From Dipylidium caninum (Eukaryota > Platyhelminthes > Cestoda > Cyclophyllidea > Dipylidiidae), in contig QEYB01001329.1 of assembly GCA_017562135.1 (NCBI GenBank), forward strand, positions 62,001 through 126,000: DNA of 64,000 nucleotides. The letters run 5' to 3'. The translations under genes were made by a program, and so were the position numbers. This document shows, piece after piece, positions 21,960-32,760 of this stretch. The notes beneath the pieces are model-generated. The model saw nothing but the letters and a program-made list of their open reading frames with translations, ran no database searches and had not been told where the DNA came from. Each line of letters opens with the position of its first letter. Position 1 is the first letter of the stretch.

Positions 21960-23010
21960 CATCTCTACCGCCCGCTTAGTAGAATGTGGCGACAATTTTA
22001 GGAACTCGGTCATTGCAGGGCTTATTTCATTCTGTTGTCCTATTTCTTTTGCAGATATCAGTCACTCATTCAGGTTGATAGGCTTACCTCCGGCATCGGA
22101 ATCAGCTACCTTTGACAGTGGCGTGGAGAGCGTTGGCAGAAGTATAATATTTGTGTCATAGAGACCCGAGATTACAATGAGGTAGTGCACAGCGTGTTGT
22201 TGGTGACGATGATAAAACTGGTTACTCGTCCTGTCCGCCAGCTTCTTTGAGTGGTCTGCTAACAGGCGCTAACTTCCCCATCCTCCTGCATTTCTTTGAG
22301 CCCTTTGGGCCCTTCAACTTACCTCTTTTTAATTTGCGTGCACACTCCAACCCTTGCTCCCTTATGAGTGGGAGACCGGTCAAGTTGCCTTCTGATCCAC
22401 GTAGTTCGAGTCACCAGCTGCCGCCACGTTACACCCTGAGGGGGAAGTTAATGAGGAAGACGAAATAGTGAAGAAAGGCGTCGAATTAAAAGGGGAGGTG
22501 GAATTGTCGGCACATTGAAAAAATGTGATCGCAATGGCCGAGGAAACTGGGATGGAGGTGAGACCGAGTCAGAGTCAAGGGCTTTGTTGGGAGTCGAGAG
22601 AGAGACTGAGACGAGTGGAGGGCCGAATTGGAAGAAGACGTGGAAAGAGTGGTGGGAAAAGAAAAGGAAACGTAGTTGAAAATAGAGGTGGTTGGAGGGT
22701 CGAAAGGAAAGGTGCAGGCAGAATCTGAAGTAAAGGTGGAAACAGACACGGAGGCGAAGAGCATGGAGACGTAGATGGCGAATAAAGAAGGAAGACAAGT
22801 GGGAAAGAGGAGGAGAGGAAGAAACGGAAGGAGGAATGAGCAGGAAAGAGTCGTTACCAGAGGTAGAACGTGAAACAGAAACACAAAGTGACTGCACGTA
22901 ATGAAAAGAGAATCAGAAGCAGAAGAAGAGGATGAATTACAACTGGGGGCATTGCCATGGGAAGAGAATTCGGAGTAAGATCACCCTGAGTGAGTGTTCA
23001 CTTCGTCTTA
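21960..23010 (+). pseudogene. F1 family, copy d
   Basis: An acceptor (TTTCTTTTGCAG) ends at 22,054 and the following peptide SHSFRLIGLPPASES corresponds to the KSH...GLSPAPG block of copies a and c. CTAACAGGCGCTAAC at 22,260 matches the intron region of copy a (7,737). The acidic frame 22,441-22,518 (GEVNEEDEIVKKGVELKGEV) matches 8,108-8,200, and DELQLGALPW near 22,940 matches DELQLGKWQW at 8.42 kb. Stops interrupt the C-terminal part. The purine-rich insert at 22,550-22,890 is much longer than the equivalent stretch in copy a. Confidence 0.55.
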
Positions 23011-23210
23011 ATGTCAACGTCGAATGCGTTACAGCGAGGAGACGCCGTCTGCACAACAATCTGCAAGCCTTAGTAGACGGTATTTTATTCATTTCAATCT
23101 TGTCATCTTCTAACTTGCGGCTATCTTCACTTTCCTCGTATGTCAGAAAGGACTGCCAGGGAAAATGGTGAAAGAAGTGGCACATCGGCTGTGATGCACC
23201 CAATCCAACC
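22930..23210 (-). pseudogene. F4 family, diverged copy
   Basis: On the minus strand YEESEDSRKLEDDKIEMNK aligns with HEESKESPMWEDYQIEIEK of the intact F4 frame, at nucleotide level as ACGAGGAAAGTGAAGATAGC against ACGAGGAGAGTAAAGAAAGC. It lies convergent to F1 copy d, repeating the F1-F4 tail-to-tail layout seen at 8.58 kb. An 88-codon frame (22,937-23,203) covers it but its C-terminal part does not match F4. Confidence 0.5.
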
Positions 23211-25244
23211 TTCCCACAGGACTGCCTGAAGAAAGTAAGAAAATCGTTAGATCACTGTTGGGTGTTAGAGGAAAAGTCACTAGTCATGAAGCCACGCCTC
23301 AGAGATGCAGAGAGAAGGCCATAAGAGGCTAAAAAATTAATATGATTGGTGTGGACTATGATGAAAACTATTAAAATAGCTGAGGTAAAGGGTGAGTGAG
23401 TGAAAGGAGGGCGTTAGAAATGACCAAAAGTGAACCAGGGTTCGCCCTTGACCGAAGCGCATCGGATATGCGGTGACCACGTTTCCACTGCGGCAACTTC
23501 GGCTCCGGGATGGGCTGGGGCGAGGCTAAATGCAAAGCAAAATAGTGGGGCATAGTTATGAAGAAGCCACTACAGCCGTCAAGCACACAAGTTCAACACA
23601 AATTTTAAATACTTACATTCGTTGGAGTGTATATTTGTGCCTTTACAATGCGGCACATTGGTAAACCCAGAATACACAAAAAAATTGACAAATAGAGAGT
23701 AGTCTACTTCTCGCGGCCAACCACTCAATAGAAAGCACAAGATGACTGTATCTTAGAGGAAACCCTAAAGCTCCGTCTGAGTGAGATTTATGATCACCTC
23801 CTTTCTCATGTTTGCACGAGTCAATGCGTCCACCTTTTGGCAATGTTGGAAATCGTTTACCTTCGTCAAATTACTGCTTTCACCACCGTGATAATTAAAG
23901 ACCTTGAAAGAGTGTGTTGAGAAGAACGCCGGTTACATGGTGAAAATTCTTCGGCATTAGTTCACTCCTCAGTCGGTTTTGGACAGTTGTGGTATCATAG
24001 AGAAGCGCTAAATATCATCTTATCCTTGGCATGCTTGCCAGCATATTTCGCACGATTGGACCACTATAATCCCAGATGAGCGCGAATGAGAATCTTCTTA
24101 CTTCAGGAATTCAGTAATGCACGTATTCCGCATTTGTTTCCACTCAACTTGTCGACAATTTGACATCTCCTAACGTTACACAATCCTTTCCGGCCAACGC
24201 GGCAGGGGCTTGTTTAGCCTGCAAGTGACGCCCTTCTCACTTTGCCACAAATTCTTGCCTTGAATCTAGCCTCGCAGCGGCCCGCCCCTCCGCCCAAGAT
24301 ACCGCAGCGTTAACGTGTTCGACGCGTAATTGAAGCGCTAGAGTCTTCACGGACACCAAAATCACTTTAGGTTCACTTTAGCTTCTGCAGAGCGTTGCTT
24401 ACTGACTCCCAAATTTTACTGTGACACTAGATGGTGACTTTATCAATTGTCGATGGAAAGGAACGAGAAAACGTTGATGCAGGCAGGTCAAGAGCTAAAA
24501 GAGCTATGAATGTTAGGGACTATTGTCTTTGTGTTTCCTTTTTCCTCGCTACAACCTCCCAACACTCACCACCCTCTCGGTCTTTCGCTGAGGAGATGGT
24601 GTCTCCACCAGTGTGGGGCCTGAGTTAATGGGAGGTGGACAGAAACGGACTTTTGGAGGAACGAGGATTGGCACATTGTAAGAGGCTGAGGGAGAGAGAT
24701 GCCAGCCGGAGTTCAGAACTTGCCAACGCCAGTGAACATGTCGAAGCCAGAATGAGGAGGAGGAGGAGGAAAAGTAGGAGAAAGTGACGCAGGCGAGTCT
24801 CGGGATGGAGAGCTACACTCCCTTCAGTCACATATTTGATAAAGTTCACGTGTCCGTCACCTTTGCCCACTTCTAACTTACTCTAATGATTACTGCATAG
24901 ACTCGCCTTATTGCAGAATCCTTCCTTCCTCCCTCCTCTCTCTCTCCTCTCGCCTTTTCTCCCCTCCCGACTGCGCTCTTCTTTTGCTTCAGCAGCTGCT
25001 GCTGATGGTAGTAGCAAGTACACACATATGCTACTTGCAACTTGTAGGTAGCATACACATTGCAACACAATCGAAATGTCGAGCGAAGATTGGCCAATTA
25101 CGGCCGTCTGCCGCAAGGACTAGGCAGTCAGCAGAGAATTTGTCTGCAAGTGGAGAGACCGTTTGCATGTGAATACCACCACTATTCTTATCGCCGCGGA
25201 ACTGTGGTCTGAGAATGCGGTAAGAGGAGTGTATTCCCGACTAC
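23211..25244. other. No gene supported; one dispersed-repeat match
   Basis: The block at about 24,660-24,735 (GGATTGGCACATTGTAAGAG... GAGATGCCAGCCGGAG) resembles 47,110-47,170 (GCGATTAGGGCGAGGTAAGT... GAAATGCCAGCCAGAA). A GAG/AGG microsatellite is at 24,754-24,770. Purine- and pyrimidine-biased stretches near 24.9 kb produce unsupported frames. Confidence 0.35.
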
Positions 25245-25900
25245 TTGTTTCACACACACCGTATGGAGAGTGGGAAGGTGAAATCAAGTAGAGTTACTCC
25301 ATGTGCCGAGAACCATCTACCAAGAAAAGAACTCGTAATCTATTCACTTGCAGCATACACCACTCGGCGAAGTATGAAGAAAAGCGCCTTCACTCTGCAT
25401 TTGCCACCGATTCAAATTGCCTTGAACGGGAAAGGCCTCCTCTAGCTCATCCAGCATGCTAATTTTTTACTCTACCACTACAATCGTGTAAGCAAGCAAT
25501 ATATGCCTCGATCATGACCCACATTCGCCTTCATCAAGGCACCACTCAGAGCATTTGAGTCAACATCACTTACAATCACTCGCATTCACCGACACTCCTC
25601 TTCTTCCTATATCTCCTCGCCTCCAACTTCAGCACAAATTCGACATTGCGATTTCGTGAACACTGCGTTTCCGTAGCCCGATCAAACGCTGATTTCGCTA
25701 TTTGACGGCATTGGGGACGCACACGTACGCCTACCTTCGGACAGTGCGATGCATTCGCAAAATTCGCCTCCACACCATTTAACGCATTCTACCCCAAATG
25801 GGACACCATTCTCCGCAATTTCTCCCCATCCTCATTCGACCATTTAGCATTCCAGCATCTCCACTTGGCACCGCGTGAATTGCATTGAGACATAAGGACC
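25245..25900 (+). pseudogene. F1 family, copy e (5' part)
   Basis: AAYTTRRSMKK...LHLPPIQIAL at 25,350-25,430 matches EAYTNWRSKKK...LHLKLSQIAL of copy a (6,927-7,000) in frame, and both end soon after. The following block (AAATTCGACATTGCGATTTCGTGAACACT, 25,636) matches AAATTCGACAATGCGATTCCGCTTAAACT at 7,216. Similarity fades after about 25,720. Confidence 0.5.
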
Positions 25901-26239
25901 ACCGTAGTGTTTTGCTTGAAGTGAAGAGGGGGTGCAATGTGATAATTGTGAACAAACAAACTTCGCCCACTGTGAGTGTCCTCTCCAGGGCATATTTTGA
26001 TAAGTTGCCAAGTGCAGAGACCACTTTACTCGAGTTTGAAAGTCTTTAAATCAGGAGGAGATGCGAGAAATTTATTATAAACGGCGATTGGCGAGGAAGA
26101 CAGGCCATCCTAAGCAGCAGGCAATTTGTGTTAAATGAATTTCTCAGCTATCTGTAGACCGTGAAGCGTGCATATGCGACTAGCATGAAGGCACGAAGGC
26201 ACTGAAGGTCTATGCCAAGAAATGAGAGTGGCAGATGAA

Positions 26240-26263
26240 GGGGCGGAGGGGTGGAGGGGCGGA
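26240..26263 (+). repeat. G-rich octamer x3
   Basis: Three direct copies of GGGG(C/T)GGA. The repeated G4 runs could favour a G-quadruplex or bind a GC-box factor, but the array is short. Confidence 0.8.
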
Positions 26264-26392
26264 CGGCTGAATTAGGAAGGGGTTTGGTGGGAGAGCATTG
26301 CGTTCAAGAGGCAATCGGCTGAAGGAACTATTTGGAACAAGGGTAGAGTGAGAAAAGGGAGGTGTCTACTGTGGAATCAAGCCAGAGAGAGA

Positions 26393-26407
26393 GTGTGTGT
26401 GTGTGTG
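26393..26407 (+). repeat. (GT)n microsatellite
   Basis: Seven to eight GT units following a GA run. Confidence 0.9.
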
Positions 26408-27769
26408 ACAGAGAGGGAAGGCGATGAAAATATTGATAGATGAGAGGAGGTGGGGATAGGGGAGTTGGACAAAGCAGTGTCTTTGGAAGTTGTTTTGTTT
26501 TAATAGCTGTCGTAGTATTTTATGTGTGAGTGTTCATAAGAGTTTGGTCTGTTATACTAGAGACGAAAATGGTTGTCTTTTTAAGCATAAAGCTTCTACA
26601 CGACTTCGGTAACGTTTCTTAAACGTAAAGTTAAATCGTGATTAAATAAGATCCAGCTGTCCTCAGCCCTAGTGTTGCGTTCCTTTGTAAGATTTTGTCC
26701 ATTAATAGAAGACTTGTTTGAATCTCCCACCAGTGGCGGTGTTGATATGAGTTGTTTGGGGTGGGTGCCGCATTCGTGGCTTTTCTTTGCCGGCTGGTAT
26801 TTTCCTTCTTACTCCCTAATCATCAGTCTTCCTTCCACTATACTGTGTCTGTCATTAAGGAAAGAAGCATTTTTTGATATGTGAGGGTCTAATAGAGCAT
26901 ATTTAACAGTACCCATGTTCTTGACAGCTGTTTTGCACAGATCTTGCTGAGGAGAAAAGCATAGATTGTTTATTCGGTAACTGTTATCACATGAAGTTGG
27001 AGTTAGGGCTGTTAGGGGTACCTGGCTGTTGTTACTTCATTTAAAATAAAATGAAATATTGCCTGTATGGCGTATAGGGTTGGAGTTTATTGGCTTCTGT
27101 TGTTGAATCTGAAATTAGGCGCTGGTTAGTCTTTTTGGAACTAGGTCGTGTTTGCACATCTTCTCTTGGGTTTTGCGTTATTGTTGAAGTTTCCGTTTCG
27201 GACATTTGACATTTGGCTATTAGCATTCATATGTGGCTAGTGTTTGTACAAACTGTTTTAGATGAGGTTTAAACGATATATGCAAGGACGTACAAGGGAA
27301 GTAGTGATGAGTGAGAAGAGAGATTAAAGAATGCCAGTCGAAGGGGTGTTAGCTTGGCCAAGGTGAGGAGTATCAAGTGCTAGAAACCACGGCATCGTTG
27401 GATGACGCTTCTCGGAGTTCAGTGGCGACAGATAGCGCGTGTAGATGCGCATGCAGTAAAGGATATTTGGCGAAATGGCAAGCATGGAAAGGTGACTAGG
27501 GGATAAACTGGTCAGTGGAATTTCTTCACAGCATGGGCTAAGAGTTGACGTGAAGAGGATGTGGAAAGCATGAGGAAATATGAGGACGGGTATAGTGTGG
27601 CCAAGAGACGAACGAGGCTTGGATGGGTAGAATAGGAGTTGCACGTGTGCAATTTCAACTCACAAGTCGGTGTATGGGGTGCTCAATCTCCAAATTTATC
27701 ACAGTTGACGTCGTCCACTGCAAAAAGGCAAAGGCAAAAATAAACATGATTTGCACATGTGTAGCCCAT

Positions 27770-29480
27770 TCAGCCGAGGTGATTCCGCAAATAATTCAAA
27801 GACAATGCTCAGATCACGATCCACACCGCCACCGTCCTTTTCAGGTCAACCTGAAGAAAAACGAAAACACCACTGTCTCAAACATCCCACCCTTATCCCA
27901 CATTACACCTCGTCTTTCCTCCATACTCCAACAATGGCACTACGCTCACTTCCGATGCCTTGGTGAATCCGCGAGTCCTGTCAAGACAATGTTTAGCCCA
28001 CGCTCCGCACCGCCTCTGTCCTCTTCAGCCCAACCTGACACACACGACAACATCACTGTCGCCAAAATCCCACACTTCATTAAAACTTAAAAGTCTTATA
28101 ACTCCATACTCCAACAATGGCACTACGCTCAACTCAGATGCCTTGGTGAATCCGCGAGTCCTGTGAAGACAATGCTTTGCTCACGCTCCGCACCGCCTCT
28201 GTCCTCTTCAGCCCAACCTGACACACACGACAACATCAATGTCTCCATCATCCCACCCTTCTTCCACACTACACCTCGTCTTTCCTCCATACTCCAACAA
28301 TGGCACTGCGCTCACTTCGGATGCTTTTTGAATCCGCGAGTCCTGTGAAGACAATGCTTTGCTCACGCTCCGCACCGCCTCTCTCCTCTTCAGCTCAACC
28401 TGCCACACACGACAACATCACTGTCTCCATCATCACACCCTTCTTCCACCACTCGTCACTCCATATCGCTCACTTCCATGCCTTGGTGAATCCGCGAGTC
28501 CTGTGAAGACAATGCTTTGCTCACGCTCCGCACCGCCTCTCTCCTCTTCAGCTCAACCTGCCACACACGACAACATCACTGTCTCCATCATCACACCCTT
28601 CTTCCACACTACACCTCGTCTTTCCACCATACTCCAAACGATGGCAATACGCTCACTTCGGATGCCTTTGGGAATCCGCGAGTCCTGTGAAGACAATGCT
28701 TCTGCTCACGCTCCGCACAGCCTCTGTGCACTTCAGCCCAACTTGACACACATACAACATCACTGTCTCCATCATCCCACCCTTCTTCCTCACTACATAT
28801 CGTCTTTCCTCCATTCTTCAACGATGGCACTACGCTCACTTCGGATGCCTTGGTAATCCGCGAGTCCTGTGAAGACAATGCTTTGCTCACGCTCCGACCG
28901 CCACTCTCCTCTTCACTCTACCTGCCACACGATAACATCACTGTCTCCATCATCCCACCTTCTTCCCACACTACACCTCGTCTTTTTACGCCATGCGGCT
29001 CCAATCCTCACTCGGATGCAATCCGCGATTCATGTGAAGACAATGCTTTGCTCACGCTCCACCGCCTCTCTCCTCTTCAGCTCAAACCTGACACACACGA
29101 CAACATCACTGTCTCCATCACCACACCCTCGTCTTTCCACCCTACACCTCGTCTTTTCCTCCATACGGATGGCACTACGCTCACTTTCGGATGCCTTGGT
29201 GAATCCGCGAGTCCTGTGAAGACAATGCTTTGCTCATGCTCCGACCGCCTCTCTCCTCTTCAGCTCAACCTGCCACACAAGATAACATCACGTGTCTCCA
29301 TCATCCCACCCTTCTTCCACACTACACCTCGTCTTTCCTCCATACTCCAACGATGGCACTACGCTCACTTCGGATGCCTTGGTGAATCCGCGAGTCCTGT
29401 GAAGACAATGCATTGCTCACCCTCCGCACCGCCTCTCTCCTCTTCAGCTCAACCTGGCACACTACACCATCACTGTCTCC
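27770..29480 (+). repeat. Satellite, about 9.5 units of about 183 bp
   Basis: The marker GCGAGTCCTG (or a close variant) occurs at 27,971, 28,154, 28,336, 28,494, 28,678, 28,860, 29,024, 29,206 and 29,390. Spacings are 182-184 bp, with three shorter units (158, 182 and 164) caused by internal deletions. Each unit holds CTGTGAAGACAATGC, CTCCGCACCGCCTCT, CACGACAACATCACTG, CACACTACACCTCGTC and CAATGGCACTACGCTCACTT. The first unit (27,770-27,960) is the most diverged. Long frames across the array, including one of 221 aa, are by-products of the repeat. The last unit is cut at about 29,480 where arm 1 of the large inverted duplication begins. Confidence 0.92.
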
Positions 29481-29481
29481 A

Positions 29482-30050
29482 TCAACAAACGACATTGCTC
29501 AACCCAACACTCTAGTTAACATCGACCTCCACTTATCACATGCTCATGCACCTCTATCTCCCTCTCCTTTCTTCCTCCCATAAAATTGACTTTCAGTACC
29601 AATTTCACTCCACTCTCCCCAAATTTATTCCTACACGAGCTCACAAAAACCGCTTTCCCCAATCAGTTGACTTTAAATTTGATTGTCACACTATGCGGCG
29701 ACGCTAAATCATGGTGTCGGTGGACTTCTTTTGTTCGCTATTAGTTTTCATTGGCATAGCGCAACCCCCCTTGCTATTGAAGACTTCAGTTGGACTAGTT
29801 TTTTAAAGGCATCCTCCATTACTCTTCAAAAGGTAAATAGCGTTCTATAACATAGGTGACCCAGGGTTGTGCGATAAATTTTTCATCCCTCTGTTTCTAT
29901 CTTGACAGTCACAAAGGGGAATAGACGCGTCTCTATAATTGCCCCTCTAATCCGATGTGGCGAAGAGGAGCTTCGCATCGATGCTTCCATGTGGCTCGCC
30001 TCCCTTCCCACAATTCATTCCAGTAGTCTCATTATTTAGCGCACGTCTCC
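29482..30050 (-). repeat. F2 dispersed repeat, truncated copy in arm 1
   Basis: Reverse complement of 58.98-59.54 kb. In arm 2 the F2 element continues past 59,541 to about 59,900, but here it is cut at 29,482 against the satellite. Confidence 0.75.
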
Positions 30051-30057
30051 AACCGAA

Positions 30058-30465
30058 TCATATATCCGACCCTGACCACTCTTCTCTGCCCAAGAGGAGT
30101 TGAGTTAAAGTGTCAAGGGTGACAGTGGACAGGTGCCCGCTTAATCCATCACGCACTTGCAAAACGGTCGATGAGGATGGCGGAGAGGGGACGGCGGGGA
30201 GAACGAATGGGAGACGAGTTGGAGTGAAAGGAAAACAGTTGAGTGTAGAAAGCGGTTGGGCCCGTGCAAAACTCGTCAAGTGCGTTGAGCATTGGCCACC
30301 TCCACGAAGTAGTGCAGAGCAGAAAGTCTGGCAGTTGTCACGAAGATGGAGGGTTAAGAGGGCGGTGAATGCAATTCGTTGGAAGGTGTAGGTTGCTGTT
30401 TTAAGGTCGGCGTGTGCGTCGGGGAGTTCGTCAAAATACACAGACACATGCGGCGGTGAATGCAA
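30058..30465 (-). CDS. 135-aa open frame in arm 1, unidentified
   Basis: ATG at 30,465 to stop at 30,058. The N-terminal half is well mixed (YFDELPDAHADLKTATYTFQ) with a hydrophobic helix-like stretch (RIAFTALLTLHLRDN), then a Pro/Ser-rich linker and a C-terminal part (VRDGLSGHLSTVTLDTLTQL). The mirror copy at 58,562-58,968 has three T instead of four at 58,592-58,594, which breaks the frame near codon 13. No splice site is needed. I recognise no family. It may be a real small gene or a repeat frame; being the longest unspliced non-satellite frame outside 38.17 kb is its main support. Confidence 0.35.
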   Translation of the reverse strand: MHSPPHVSVYFDELPDAHADLKTATYTFQRIAFTALLTLHLRDNCQTFCSALLRGGGQCSTHLTSFARAQPLSTLNCFPFTPTRLPFVLPAVPSPPSSSTVLQVRDGLSGHLSTVTLDTLTQLLLGREEWSGSDI

Positions 30466-30970
30466 CTAACTATTCAACTTCTACTGACTTCTCACCACGC
30501 TCTCGCACCTTCTTCTTCCCAGACTCAGGATCTTCTTTTCACCCAGCCTATCTTTTACAATGGGGCTTCCTTCTATAAAACGGATTTCCACCTCTTCCCA
30601 TCCTCAATCAGCAGCTTTTTTTCTCTACCAAAGATTTTTCTTCACACCTCAGGGTGAGGTGGGGGCGTTGAGGAGTCACATCAGAGGGGCGCGCGCAATT
30701 GGGTCGTGATTAACAGGCGTTGAATTGTATTTCTTTGGGGTGTGACTGGTCTGAGAAATACACTGATTGCCGCTCAGGCAATGCGCAGTGAGCGGATTTT
30801 CAACCTAGAAATCAACAACTGACATCCAGTCACGCTTGACTAGTGGGCTCGTAGGACGACTGGACTGTTCGGAGATGACTACTGGCCTGCACACTTTGTA
30901 CGCTCAAGTGACTACTCGTCAGAACATCTTGAGCTGCAGTCGGCAGAAACTGACTTAAGCTTGGGCGTAT

Positions 30971-31222
30971 TTAAGACTCCGTCACAGTGCTTCTCTCAAA
31001 TGCGGCTAAGTCGGCGCTGGAAGCGGCCCTTCCCGTTGCTTCTTTCTTGCTGCACTCGGTGCTCAGTGGCACAAAAATGCTGTCTATCCAATAATCGGTC
31101 AAGAAAGCTATTTCGTCAATTTGCCCTTGCGTGTGTGGCAGTGTGGAGAAGCAGGAGTAGATGAAGCCTACAATCTCTACCTTGTTACTGCCACCAGAAG
31201 GAGGGACCATTTCCTTCTGCAA
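30971..31222 (-). CDS. Gene X last exon, arm 1
   Basis: Mirror of 57,806-58,057 with one residue changed (Ala to Thr in KKEATGRAASS). The acceptor TTTCTATTGCAG precedes KEMVPPSGGSNK. The frame ends ...STVTES followed by a TAA stop. See the arm 2 entry for the full reasoning. Confidence 0.45.
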   Translation of the reverse strand: MQKEMVPPSGGSNKVEIVGFIYSCFSTLPHTQGQIDEIAFLTDYWIDSIFVPLSTECSKKEATGRAASSADLAAFERSTVTES

Positions 31223-32760
31223 TAGAAAAGTCGTGACAACAGGGCTTCATTGAGAGCAACTTCCAGGAAGGAATGTCATCACAAACTTCCTCTGCACGGA
31301 TGTCGTGAAGAGAATTACGTGATAGCTAGATCGCTGGCTATTCACAAGATAGTGGGAAGTGGACTCAGTGGTTTGCGTAACACCATCAGCATTCCAGCTT
31401 ACTGCAGATTATATTAGTGCCTTCTTTCCTGCAATCTATACTTCAGAGTTGTTGCACATGGACAGTGTTGATGTGTCAGCTTCACCGGAGGAGGAATCCC
31501 CTTCCCTCCACTCTAACGGTCCCCTCGAACGCGTGACTTAAAATTTTTACACGGTACACATCGACGCGACTTAGGTTTGCCGTACGAGAGTGATGCTGTC
31601 CTTCTTACTGTTCGGCAGAAGCGATGAGTGTACCAGGAAGTTTGCTGTAAAGGAAGGTCGAGAATGGACGGAGTCGTAAAGGTGTGGACAGAAATAATCT
31701 ACTCCACTGTCAAACTAAATGTGTCGAAGCATATTCCTTTTGCACAACCTCGCTTACCTCGCCAGAGCCATAAAGTGCATGTTGGTCAAAGTGAAATTAC
31801 ACCCCAAGGGAGATGTGGCGCCTGCTTGAAATCAAAACGTGGCCTCCCATTCTCTGCCCGCAACACCTCTATGCATCGTAACTGATTGAACATAACATTG
31901 GCCACTTTGATTAGGCAGTCTGGCTGCAAGGATCGTTTGATTGCGTCGAGAAAGAAGAAATCGAGCCCGAGGCAACGCTGAAGAGGGCTGCTGGGGAATG
32001 CGTGGGAAAAGTTGCGTCCCGTTATTCCTGCGGTCACTGCGGTGCCCGTCAACCCCCTACCCTCTGCATGTTATCTACTCTAACGTCAACCGACCAATGC
32101 GAATCAACAGACTCTTGAGATTCATATCAGACTGACCATCTCGCAAACTGTGGCCGGGAGGAACTATGGTTCTTTCATTTTGTGGGCCGTCTCCACCATC
32201 GTACCTTACATTTCCTCATCCATATATCCTCATTGCTATCTTTTTGCCTGCTTTCTTTCCTCGATATGCCATCTGCAGCATCCGCTGATGCTTGCGACCT
32301 GATCGCCATTCATCACTTTGCAATGGACTGAAATCCAATCACCTACGTCTGCTTCACCTCGTGCTCGCTTACTTCTTCCTTGAGTTGGAGATTATCATCC
32401 TCGGTGCGGTCAAGTTGCTCCTTCAGTCTTACGGCCGCCGTCCTCAAGCTATCCAAGTTGTCATCTATTTTCTCAATCAGTCACAGACAGCTCATCGCTC
32501 GGTGGCAGAGATGGAAGCGAGTGTTGGGAGGGTCCAGTGGATTTGCAGCCTCACGAGTGTATGCGCGTGCGACTTCCACCGTGGCATTAGAGCTGAATGC
32601 CCTGATGAAGGAAGCGCTAGACAATTGGACCGCGTATAACATCGTGTGGTGATTTCCATGTCTGTGACCTCGAAATGAACGAAGCTGGAAGAGGTCTGTG
32701 CCTGTTTAACCTCATTCCCAACAAAAGGCTGCAACGCCAAAAATTGCGTGTACACAAACC
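31223..32760 (-). CDS. Gene X internal exons, arm 1 (partly frame-broken)
   Basis: Mirror of 56,252-57,805. Contains the 113-bp intron (GTAAGCGAGG to CTTTACAG) at about 31,645-31,757. An 88-aa frame at 31,786-32,052 carries LIKVANVMFNQLRCIEVL and GRPRFDFKQAPHLPWGV uninterrupted. In arm 2 a 22-bp insertion near 57.06 kb disrupts the same stretch, so arm 1 is the better copy here. A one-base difference near 32,540 changes frame relative to arm 2. Probably a pseudogene or a gene with more introns than I can place. Confidence 0.4.

Larger units (their letters stand above)
25901..27769. other. No gene supported
   Basis: T-rich and A-rich stretches with short frames only. Contains the G-rich octamer array at 26,240-26,263 and a GT run at 26,393-26,407. 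Nothing else is recognised. Confidence 0.4.

Noticed and set aside
22448..22897. 149- and 132-aa minus-strand frames
   Set aside because: They come from the pyrimidine-rich complement of a purine tract (Ser, Phe, Pro and Leu only), antisense to F1 copy d.
27770..29480. CRISPR-like array
   Set aside because: Units are contiguous 183-bp tandem copies without unique spacers.
28850..29515. 221-aa open frame, the longest in the window
   Set aside because: It is a by-product of the satellite: the unit lacks stops in one phase and the frame follows the array.
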